From Apostichopus japonicus (taxonomy: Eukaryota > Echinodermata > Holothuroidea > Aspidochirotida > Stichopodidae): 64,000 bases of DNA. Shown one piece after another: positions 1 through 10,100 of the stretch. The translations under genes and the position numbers were made by a program. The notes beneath the pieces are model-generated. The model ran no database searches and was not told the DNA's origin. It saw only the letters and a program-made list of their open reading frames with translations. The DNA is taken from positions 3,455,001 to 3,519,000 of the forward strand of contig NC_092561.1 in NCBI RefSeq assembly GCF_037975245.1, in the 5' to 3' direction. Each line of letters opens with the position of its first letter. Position 1 is the first letter of the stretch.

Positions 1-507
1 TGCTGAACGTCTGTTTCGAAACATGGCGGTGAAATATTGAAACTTTTGTAACATAACGAAATACTAGAATCGTTATCAGTTACAATATGTAGCAGCTGCC
101 GGCAGATATGACACGAAAACGAAAGGGAAAAAAATAAATGGGTTGTCCATTTTCAACCTTCAAAAATCGCTTTGGCTACGACTTTAAACGCAATGGACAC
201 TGAACATCATACCCAGAAATTTCTTTATTTCTTAGTCAAACATAGCAATATTCTTTTAGCTATTTGACGGGACATGCTATCATAAATATCTCATCCCTAA
301 GATAACGACGAAAGTAGGCTCACGGCAGTAGTATTCATGATAAGGTAACTGCACGACAAGACAACATTTACAAGCACTAGACTATGGAAACAGAATACTG
401 TTATTAAGACAACTAACACTGTCCCCAATTCACATATATATCACAGCCCCTGGTTTATATATCTTCTCTTCCTCCTTCCCATATCCTACGCACGATTCTA
501 TCCTAAT
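1..507. other. No gene seen
   Basis: AT-rich sequence to the left of the nested foldback transposons. No open frame with recognisable content and no splice-bounded exon could be found. Confidence 0.5.
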
Positions 508-511
508 ATAT

Positions 512-3500
512 GGGTCATTCCATATCAAATCACCAAATTTTGGAGAATGCTGTAGTTCGACATCTTTTAATAAAATTCCCAAATTTATTGTATCATTGGA
601 ACACCATGATATAAGCATATTCTGCAAATTTCATTTGCATTGCTCCAAAATTGGCCGATTTATCATACTTTGATGCGAATATAGTCTATCCCATAGAACA
701 GGAAAGTAACAAATTAGGCTACAAAAACATTGTCTTGTGGTGTTAAGTTAACTTAAAAGTGTCAAAATATTAGATTTTGGTATTTTTCACTAAAAAATGT
801 GCTATTTTTAGTAATTAATTGCTCCTAAACCATTGCTTTAGGGTACTTGACTCTTTCAGAGGTTATTATGTCTAGTACAAACAATACAAAATAATGATTA
901 CAATGCTTTCCTATAGGGTCATTCCATATCAAATCACCAAATTTTGGGGTATGTTGTAGTTCGACATCTTTGCAAAATTCCCAAATTAATTGTATGAGTG
1001 GACCACCATAAAATAAGCATATTCTGAAAATTTCAGTTGCATTGCTTTACTATTGGCCGATTTAAAATTATTTGAAATTCCGCAATTTGTCGCCACCATG
1101 GCATTTTGGCATTTTCTTGACTTTTGAGGTCTCATTTCTCAGCAATTGAACATTCTACTACCTTTCTATTACAGATGCCTATAGAGTCTAACCCATAGAA
1201 CAGGAAAAGAAAAAATTAGGCTACAAAATATATTGTCTTGTGGAGTTAGGTCAACTTAAAAGTGCCAAAATATTTGATTTTTGTACTTTTCACTAAAAAA
1301 TGTGCTATTTTTAGTGATGAATTGCTCCTAAACCAATGCTTCAGGGTACTTGATTCTTTCAGAGGTTATTATGTCTAGTACAAACATTACAAAATAATGA
1401 TTACAACACTTTCCTATCATATGTTTGCAAGTTGTGCAACTCTAAAGTTGCTATATCATGCTGCGATTCAGCATGAGGTTTGGGTTTTGATGCCAATTCT
1501 TTACCAAAGTAACCATGTTAGAGCTGTCAGGGTTTATACTTTATTAATGAGTATAAAGTTCTTACACATTAACAAATTTCAGGGTTCTAGCTGTTCTCAA
1601 TATTAATTTATGAAGTTGTTAAGTTGCTCCGATGTTAAAAAGAGGTCGTTTTTGACGGCCAATAACTCAAAACACGTCAAATTAAAAAAAAATTGATATT
1701 TTTTTCTGCAAAAGATATAGTACCACCCTGTTTGTACAAAAAAATTCAGGAGGGTGTTTTGCCTTATTTTGAAATGAAAAATCCTTGGGATTTTTACAAA
1801 AAACGTTTTGCCTGTTTTGATGTTCCATGTGTTTTGAGCCTGGGTATTGTACTATACTTCAAGGTCATTCATTTCAATACTGTGCAGTTTTTAATTTCAT
1901 ATAAAAAAAAATACTATTTGCAATGTACTTGTCAGCTCCTGGTTGAATTTATTTCATAAGAAGACTTATAAAATGAACTTCAACCAGTACACACCTATGT
2001 ATGTACAGTGTGTACAGTACATACACTGTACTGGGTGTATATGTACGGAGTGCCATGAGTGCCAAAAGACTATGTTTAAACTAACACTAATATACACACT
2101 GTACATATACAATTGGTTGAATTAGAAGACTTTACTATAGAATTAATTTCAACCAGTACATAGATGTATATACAGTACAAAACTGTCCTGGGTGTACATG
2201 TACAGTGTGTTAGTGTGTTGTTCAAACATAGTCTTCTGGCACTCATGGCACTCCGTACATATACACTCAGTACAGTGTATGTACTGTACACACTGTAGAT
2301 ACATGTACTGGTTGAAATTCATTTTATAAGTCTTCTAATTAAATGAATTCAACCAGGAGCAGACAAGTACATTGCAAATAGAATTTTTTTATATGAAATA
2401 AAAAAATGCACAGTATTGAACTGAATGACCTTGAAGTGCAGTACAATACCTCAATACAGTACAATAGGCTCAAAACACATGGAACATCAAAACAGGCAAA
2501 AACGTTTTTTGTAAAAATCCCAAACTTTGAGGATTTTTCATTTCAAAATAAGGCAAAACACCCTCCTGAAATTTTTTGTACAAACAGGGTGGTACTATAT
2601 CTCTTCCAGAAAAAAAATATCAATTTTTTTTAATATGACGCGTTTTGAGTTATTGGCCGTCAAAAACGACCTATTTTGTACATCGGAGCAACTTAACAAC
2701 TTCATAAATTAATATTGAGAACAGCTAGAACCCTGAAATTTGTTAATGTGTAAGAACTTTATACTCATTAATAAAGTATAAACCCTGACAGCTCTAACAT
2801 GGTTACTTTGATAAAAAATTGGCATCAAAACCCCTACCTCATGCTGAATCGCAGCATGAAATAGCAACTTTAGAGTTGCACAACTTGCAAACATATTATA
2901 GAAAAGCAGTGTAATCATTATTTTGTAATAGTTGTAGTAGACATAATAACCTCTGAAAGAATCAAGTACCATGAAACAATGGTTTAGGAGCAATTCATCA
3001 CTAAAAATAGCACATTTTTTAGTGAAAAGTACAAAAATCAAATATTTTGGCACTTTTAAGTTGACCCTAACTCCACAAGACAATATATTTTGTAGCCTAA
3101 TGTGTTCTTTTCCTGTTCTATGGGTTAGACGCTATAGGCATCTATAATAGAAAGGTAGTAGAATGTTCAATTGCTGAGAAATGAGACCTCAAAAGTCAAG
3201 AAAATGCCAACATGCCATGGTGGCGACAAATTGCGGAATTTCAAAGTATGATAAATCGGCCAATTGTAAAGCAATGCAACTGAAATTTTCAGAATATGCT
3301 TATTTTATGGTGGTCCAATCATAAAATAAATTTGGGAATTTTTGGAAAGGGTGCAGCAACAGCCATCCGTGATTTGACACGGAATGACCCTATAACATAT
3401 TTGCAAGTTGTGCAGCTCTAAAGTTGCTATTTCATGATGCGATTCAGCATGAGAAAGGGTTTTTGATGCCAAATTTTGACCAAAGTAACCATGTTAGAGC

Positions 3501-4113
3501 TGTCAAGGCTTATACTTTAATTATATTCTCAATATTAATGTATGAATTTGTTAAGTTGCTCCAATGTACAAAAGAGGTCGTATTTGATAGCCAATAATTC
3601 AACATGTGTCATGTTAAAAAATCATATTCCTTTTTTCTGACAGAGATTTCAGGAGGGTGTTTTGCCTTACTTTGAAATAAAAAATCCTCAAAGTTTGGGA
3701 TTTATACAAAACAACGTTTTTGCCTGCTTTGATGTTCCACATGTTTTGAGCCTGGGTATTGTACTTCAAGGTCATTCAATTCAATACTGTGCAGTTTTAA
3801 ATGTCATATAATCAATAACTAGTAATAATATTAACATAAATTAATATTGAGAAAAGCTAGAACCATGGCATTAATTATAAAGATAGAAGGATTTTTACTT
3901 GCTGAGAAATGAGAGCTCAAAATTCAAGAAAATGCCAAAATTCCAGTGGCGAAAAATTGCAGAATTTCAAAGTGTTATAATTCGACCAATTGGGAAGCAA
4001 TGCAACTGAAATTTTCAGAATATACTTATTTCATGGTGTTCTAATCATACAAAAATATGAATGTTTGGAGAGGTTGCAGCAACAGCCATCCGTAATTTGA
4101 TATGCAATGACCC
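512..4113. mobile_element. Outer foldback DNA transposon, interrupted
   Basis: The left end reads GGGTCATTCCATATC and the right end is its imperfect inverse, ending AATGACCC. The element is flanked by a 4-bp direct repeat, ATAT, at 508-511 and 4114-4117, which I read as the target-site duplication. The body is split by a second family member at 916-3390. Left-arm sequence up to TTTCC (907-911) continues at 3395 with the segment that follows it in the inner copy, so the two halves were once contiguous. The outer copy has lost most of the palindromic centre. No transposase coding is visible, so it is non-autonomous. A GGG end with a 4-bp duplication would fit a Sola-like superfamily, but this assignment is a guess. 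Confidence 0.8.
916..3390. mobile_element. Inner foldback DNA transposon, about 1.2-kb arms
   Basis: This 2.5-kb element is almost entirely a long inverted repeat. The segment at about 1397-1606 reappears on the other strand at about 2709-2920 with few changes, and the arms meet near 2130-2150. The ends are GGGTCATTCC and GGAATGACCC. A TATA direct repeat at 912-915 and 3391-3394 is the likely target duplication. Open frames inside it, such as 2709-3083 on the minus strand, occur as near-copies in both arms and look like chance reading frames, not genes. The arms contain imperfect ACTGTACA/TGTACAGT palindromes near 2000-2300. Single-stranded folding would give a very large hairpin. Confidence 0.85.
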
Positions 4114-4117
4114 ATAT

Positions 4118-4969
4118 GCCTAACGTTAAACTGCATTGGTTACGGAGTGAGTGCAGGGGCATTGGAGGTGTTCATGAAAAATTTAGCAACATTGCCTTCT
4201 CTCCAAAGTCGTCGATTCTTTGTCATGAAATACTATAGAATCACGTAAATATAGGTAGCATATGGAAGGTCAGGTTGAGGCACATGTCGACGGTTGTGAT
4301 ACTCACAAAACAATGAATGAAGCTTATAACACATTGTACAAAATACGTATTTAATAGCGCCATATTGTTATACTTAGCCATATTGAGGCGTTTCCTTTGT
4401 TGTTAACTGCGTCATAACATTCGAACTTACCAGTTCCTGATTACTGCCTTCCTAATGAATTATTATTGATTTAATCTCCAGCGATATTCTGAAATGCGAA
4501 ATGTAGCCATTCCATTCCCAGTAACATCTTGATCTGGTTACTGAATTATGAAAAATTAACGTTGATAAAATGGCGACAATAACAGTGACATTACTCACTG
4601 CCGCGTTGAAGATCACGTGAGTCATGTGTAACCTCAGCATTATGATATCAAATGGCTTGTACATGTACTACAAACGTGCCAAGAACGGAAATCCTACCTA
4701 CTTCGGAATGGTACGAGCTGAGGTTTATCTCATGTTCATCGTGAGATATTTTGTCCTGTACCCTGATTACCTACAGTTAAGTCATGTCACGAATGGCAAG
4801 GCACTCAAGTGTGACGTTTCAGAGTTGAACCTGACAGCAAGTTTACAAAATGTTTAATGGGAACAATTATACAGACCATTATATGCAGGGGTAAAATATT
4901 CTTACATGTTCCTGATACTTCACTCAGATCCAATGCACAGCATATTATTTGCCCTTGGAGTTGACCTTA
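4118..4969. other. No gene seen
   Basis: Ordinary AT-rich intergenic sequence. The short open frames at 4452-4664 and 4624-4857 overlap on opposite strands and resemble nothing I know. Confidence 0.5.
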
Positions 4970-5170
4970 GAATTGAAGCTGTCTTCAAAGCCGTTATCCA
5001 ATCAGGACTATGCAATATTTCAAAATACGGAAGTCACACCAGCACGAGAAGTAAATTAATGTGCAAAACGTGACCTTTACCCTAAATACAATATGTATTG
5101 AAAGCCTTCATCCAATCAGAAGGCCTATGACATATTGCGAAATAGGGGAGTCACACCAGCACAAGAACAG
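4970..5170. repeat. Diverged tandem duplication with CCAAT boxes
   Basis: Two diverged copies of roughly 115 bp lie in tandem. Each contains a CCAATCA element (near 4997 and 5108) followed by AGTCACACCAGCAC. The second copy ends just before a TATAAA at 5171, so the duplication may have doubled a promoter-proximal element. Confidence 0.5.
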
Positions 5171-5280
5171 TATAAAGGCATTTACAACTAGGTTACGAAA
5201 CGGTCTTTTTACACTAGCTTAGACCTACTTTCCATCATGAACGTTACTAACATATTCATCAATAAAGGCATGACATACTT
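5100..5280 (+). promoter_or_regulatory. Possible promoter and leader exon of the GTPase gene
   Basis: A CCAATCA box near 5108 precedes TATAAA at 5171-5176. A transcript starting about 30 bases later could end its first exon at 5280, where GTGAGT gives a good donor, and splice to the acceptor at 7119-7120 just before the GTPase start codon. That leader would carry an upstream frame starting at ATG 5237. After splicing, its stop codon would be the TAA directly before the main ATG. All of this is inference from motifs. The distance and orientation fit, but no other evidence supports it. Confidence 0.3.
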
Positions 5281-5749
5281 GTGAGTCTCATTTTTATTAA
5301 ATTTGCTTTTGGAGCAATGTTATAGTTTGCAGTGGTAGCGTAGTTCTCTATTTTTAACCCGCATTAAACATTTTGAATTGTAAATTTGTATTGACACTAC
5401 ATGCTGTAGGCATATAGGTCTAGCGTGCACACGCAATTACAGTGATATGTCACAGCGGAACGGGTTACGTTCTAGGCTAGTAGCCCATGCGAGAGTCTGT
5501 GCGTGGTAGAATGAAACTAGACAATTTTGGTAAGTGGCTTTATAAATATAGGTGTTACTATTATAGTCTATACTCATTAAACTTGAGTTATGATATATAT
5601 ACGAATTCGAGTCATTAGTAAGCTGGCTCTGGCAATAATATAAGGGTAGTATAATTGATATACAAGCTATATTCTTGGACATTTTGCACACGTGATCGTG
5701 CTTCCGGTGTAGTAACCATGTTTTAACGGCCACGATGGCTTAGACCTAC

Positions 5750-5776
5750 GGCCCGCCAGTACTCTTTTGGCGGGCC
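5750..5776. repeat. GC-rich hairpin
   Basis: GGCCCGCCA at 5750-5758 and TGGCGGGCC at 5768-5776 form a perfect 9-bp stem with a nine-base loop. Such GC hairpins often mark the ends of non-autonomous DNA transposons, but I cannot find the partner end. Confidence 0.4.
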
Positions 5777-6170
5777 CGTGAGATGTCCAAAGAATCTATT
5801 TCTATTTTACATCATCACAAAAAACGAGCTAGCTGCTAATAACTTATCGTCACTAGCGATGCTGTCAGGTAGGCCTATTTTCCCCATTAATTATCAACTG
5901 CATACTGTATTGACTTTATGTTTTTGTGAATACAGATTTAAGTATACAAACCTATTGCTTGAACGTCCTCGGAATCAAAGGTTTGAATTCAACAGCAGGT
6001 CGTTGGTTATAGGTGCGGCCCAGTCAATGTTTCACTTCTTATATCTGGCCCATTCATTCAAAGGTTGCCCACCCTTGTCTTAGACTAAATGTACGAGAGA
6101 AATTGTTGGTGGAAGCAAAGTCGGGGAAAACTTTAAGTTAATTTCTCTACCGTGTTATGGAAAGTTAAGG

Positions 6171-6626
6171 TTGAATGATTACAGCCTTGTATTAAGCCTT
6201 TACACTAATTTCGATAATAACAAGACTTGCATCAGCGTCTTCCTTGACCTGGTCAAAGCATTCGACACAATTAACCACTCCATTTTATTATCCAAACTAT
6301 CTTTCTACGGAATCAGAGGAACAACCCTAAATTGGATAGACAGTTATGTCACAAATAGGTTACAATATACTACATAAAAGAATTCAAATTCTGGACTTTG
6401 TGAAATCGCCTGTGGTGTGCCTCAGGGTTCTGTTTTAGGTCCTTTGTTGTTTATTATATACGCAAATGATATCTGCCATGTCTCCAACATTGCTCATACA
6501 GTCTTATTTGCCGATGACTCCAATCTTTTCTTTCACTCGAGGAACGTGTATTCACTCCAAAGTACTGTCTCTTGTGAACTAGATAAGTTCTGTGATTGGT
6601 TCGCAGCAAAACAAATTAAGTATTAA
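6171..6626 (+). pseudogene. Non-LTR retrotransposon reverse transcriptase fragment (CR1/jockey-like)
   Basis: One reading frame contains three consecutive reverse transcriptase blocks: FLDLVKAFDTINH (block with the first catalytic Asp), GVPQGSVLGPLLF, and FADDSNLFF with the paired catalytic aspartates. The frame is broken by one in-frame TAA at 6375-6377. No endonuclease domain and no 3' end can be recognised, so it is a short, dead fragment. It would lie in the presumed 5' leader intron of the GTPase gene, in sense orientation. The block spelling fits the CR1/jockey side of the LINE tree. The clade is not certain. Confidence 0.85.
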
Positions 6627-6639
6627 TATTGACAAGATT

Positions 6640-7110
6640 TTTTAGATTTCATCCTTATGTTTATACTGTATTTTGGAAAGTCCAACACTTTCTCGCATAC
6701 CTTTCAGATCGATAGATAACTATTTTGCTATTTTCATATGAAGATAAATTACTGTTCAACTCATTTGCCAACAAAAAGGCTATTACCAGATGTGTTCATT
6801 GAACTTACAAACAATTTTCCTCAAATGAAATCATAGCGAGACATGAATTTGAATTTCAAAACATTTAGTGAACGGCGAAAGATATAACAAGATCAAATGG
6901 AAATGTCCATGACTTTCCGAATGAACGTTCTTATCTATAATTACACATAGAAAGCCAATTGAATGAATTATTGTACTTACGATTTAATAAATTTATCAGT
7001 ATTCAGCCATATACAATGCAATCATAGACGTATCAGGGAAGAAAATGGAAGTTAGCTGAGGTAAAAGGGTTACTTTACTGAAACTAAAGCAAATAATAGT
7101 ATGATTTTGT
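6640..7110. other. No gene seen
   Basis: AT-rich sequence between the LINE fragment and the first coding exon of the GTPase. Nothing recognisable is present apart from the polypyrimidine tract leading to the acceptor at 7119-7120. Confidence 0.4.
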
Positions 7111-7120
7111 TTTTATACAG

Positions 7121-7191
7121 TTAAATGGCGGATCCGGATGAAATTCGTACGAAGCGTCAGAAAACAATCCATGACGAAGATACAGAAAAGG
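7121..7191 (+). CDS. GTPase coding exon 1
   Basis: A polypyrimidine tract and ACAG end at 7120, and ATG follows at 7125-7127. The exon encodes 22 charged residues starting MADPDEIRTK and one base of the next codon. The donor GTCAGA at 7192 is moderate. The phase-1 end fits exon 2 exactly. There is no signal peptide. Confidence 0.6.
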
Positions 7192-10100
7192 GTCAGAATT
7201 GTTCTTATTTTATTGGTGTTACATATACTTGACCCTTTTCCTATTTCCTTTTATATTGATTATAGTTTTGGCTAAGTCAATACTTCTGATAGGTCTGGTA
7301 TGCATTGTCGTGAATATCGATCTATATGGGGCTATCATTACGATCATGGCGCGACAGTAGAAACGTCCATGTTTTCGATTATCTGCAAGTCACGTGCTCT
7401 CTTGCCATCGGTTACTCAGGGTATATTTCAACCTTTCACCATTGTTTGTTGTGTAAATAGTAATAAGAGTCAACAAGGGCTGAAGTTTAACGTGTACGGA
7501 AAGCTAACGATTTATAGTATAGATTAGCGTGAATCTCTGTAAGAAGTATTTTATTTTGTAAGAACGCGGGGTAATATGTCGCTATATGCACTGCCACTAA
7601 TGCGCTATCATGTCTACAGGCACGTAAACAACAATAAAATACTGCATTTTAGTTGTCTTTACCATTTGAATACTTTAAGAAGCAAAACACTACCTTGGAT
7701 CATAAATGCCAGTTATACTATGAACAAATATGTTTTGAATGTTTGAGGAATGCATTGATGGTAATATACTAGTGTATCCATCAACTGGCAGTGGTAAATT
7801 GTAAGTCGTACAAACGTAATAGCATTTATGATAAAGGTTGTTAAAGGTTTATCATCTGTGCAGTTACTCTTTCTTTTGTTTTAAACAAATTTTGGCTTAG
7901 GTTTTTGTTTCTATAATAGCCCCCTACTCCAGCAGTCTACTAAGAGCAGGGTGCCCTGTAAGAAGCGAAAACATATCTATCTATTTTAAACACCTCCACG
8001 TTGTATGTGTAGTGGTAAAGGGTGTTCTGAGGTCAAGAGAGACTTAATCTTAAAAACGCTCTATCAAAAAGCCGTACCATGGACACAATATTTTGTGAAT
8101 GCATTGACGAATGCATTCATGGCATTAGTGTCTCAATTAGATGGCAGTGAATAACTTTAACAAAGAACTTTAATAAAGAAGATGTCCAAACGTGATCACA
8201 TTTAAAGATCAACTTTACAAGGTTTATCATAAGTGCAGTTACATACAATGCGACTGGCGGGTTGGTCGGCGCCATAAAACCGAGCGGGGCCCATGGGTTG
8301 GGTTTGGGAGCAGTCTGCATGGCGAAATTGTCGTTGATGTTCTAAGGTTTCTACGGTATTGAAGGCATGCAGCAGCACCAGCAGTAGGTGTACGTGTAGT
8401 AAAGGGCGGTTGTACGTGATAGTATGTTCCGGCCAGCTGCATCCGTAGCGGAGTGACGTCCCAGCGGATTATTAGTCTATAATTCTCTTGTACATACACA
8501 AGAGAATGCCGACGGTTCTTTGAGGACTATAGCAAAACAGCAGCAGCAGCAGTTACCCAATCGTACTTTTTAGAAACAAATCTTAGCTAAGAATTACGCT
8601 AATATCATAGCCAGCGGCTGCCTTAACCGACTGCGAGTTTTTTTTATGCAGGTAGGTTCGTACCATTGTGTATATTGAATAGCCAATCACAGCCAAGTTC
8701 ATTTTGACGTCATCAAATATGCACGTGTCACTCGCTCTAAAGCAGTAAGATTTGTAAACAATGTCAAGCTGATGCTGTATGAGCATTGTGAGTTCGAATC
8801 TCACATCTGCCGAAAATTTTTGTTGTTGTCATTAGCTCGTTTTTATCTTTTATTTTCTCCCAAACCAAGCATTTTTTGTTCAGAAATCTTTTTCATTTCT
8901 TCGCATTTTTATAACTTCCCAAGTGCAACCTTTACTGTGAACTCAATACAAATACAGTATTGTCTTCAACACATCACATACAACAAGAAAAAATGTTCCT
9001 CTGATTCTTTTTTAGATAAATGCTAGATCTTTTGTAATGTGTGTCACTGAAGCTGTGAAGGCAAAACTTAGAATAATGATTATTAGGCCTAACCTAGTAG
9101 CCTTTTAATGATACAATTTGTAGGTCTGTTATTATTTCAATTTTCAATGACTAAGTAATAATACTTTGTGTCAACTGCAAATTTCGCAAAACTACTCCCT
9201 GAACAATTCGTATGCACAAAGATACGTTAAGAAGATCACTAAGATAGGAAATTTGTGGCAAAGAATTCTTACCAGGTTTCCAAAATTTGGAAAGAACACA
9301 GATTTCATATTAAAAAACTAAAAATTTAGTCGGTGTATGGCTAAAGCTAAAGGAATAGCTTCGCTAGAGATTACTGCAGCATTGTTGTTGCATCAGGCTA
9401 GCTTGTCAGGTTGAACTTATCGACTTTAAATATTAAGTGTTTCATGCTCAGGCTAGCACGTCAGGTTGAACTTATCGACTTTAAATATTAAGTGTTTCAT
9501 GCTTTCCTTGTCATATTTGATGACGTCAAAATGAACTTGGCTGTGATTGGCTATTCAATATACACAATAGTACGAACCTACCTGCATAAAAAAAACTCGC
9601 TAACCGACTGAGAACACGGTATCACATACCGGAAATAAGTGCAAGTGAAGGCTACGATTTTGTCGTAGCTCTGGGCAAGTAACATTTGGATCAGAATTAA
9701 GGTATTAATGGAAATGAAACAAGTCTTCTGGATATTGCAATATACTATCGGTCTTTTGTATATCTATCTAATGGCATATATATATAAGATTTAATCTAAA
9801 CAAGGGGACATTGTTTAAAGAAATTTCCACCTTGTACACACTATTTTTTTCATTCCTATCCCAATTATACGCCCCACCCCCATTGTGACTATGGTGCTAA
9901 CAATGCCTACGAATTGTGTTGATATTCTAATGATTTCAGATATGCATGTTCAGATGAATCAAATTAAAATTGGGTATCGGAATGTCAATAGTAACATGAT
10001 CATTCCATTTCATTCGACAGATACACATTACAGGAGAATGCTTTACAAAGTAGGACAATGTTTAGTCAAGGAGGATGTTAGAAAACTGGCTATGATAGCT

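Larger units (their letters stand above)
8633..9600. mobile_element. Mutator-like MITE with about 90-bp terminal inverted repeats
   Basis: The left end (8633-8720) starts GCGAGTTTTTTTTATGCAGG, and its near-perfect inverse closes the element at about 9515-9600. The flanks carry the 9-bp direct repeat TAACCGACT at 8624-8632 and 9601-9609. Long inverted ends plus a 9-bp duplication are the usual signature of Mutator-like elements. The 968-bp body has no transposase frame, so it is non-autonomous. It sits within GTPase intron 1. Confidence 0.75.

Noticed and set aside
2709-3083. A 124-codon open frame on the minus strand, similar to one at 1397-1606
   Set aside because: Both are arms of the foldback transposon. 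The similarity comes from the inverted repeat and there is no known domain.
5778-6083. A 101-codon open frame
   Set aside because: No recognisable domain, no splice context and low-complexity composition.
8770-8815. A functional tRNA gene
   Set aside because: Only the T-arm half is present. No D-arm or pairing acceptor stem could be found upstream.
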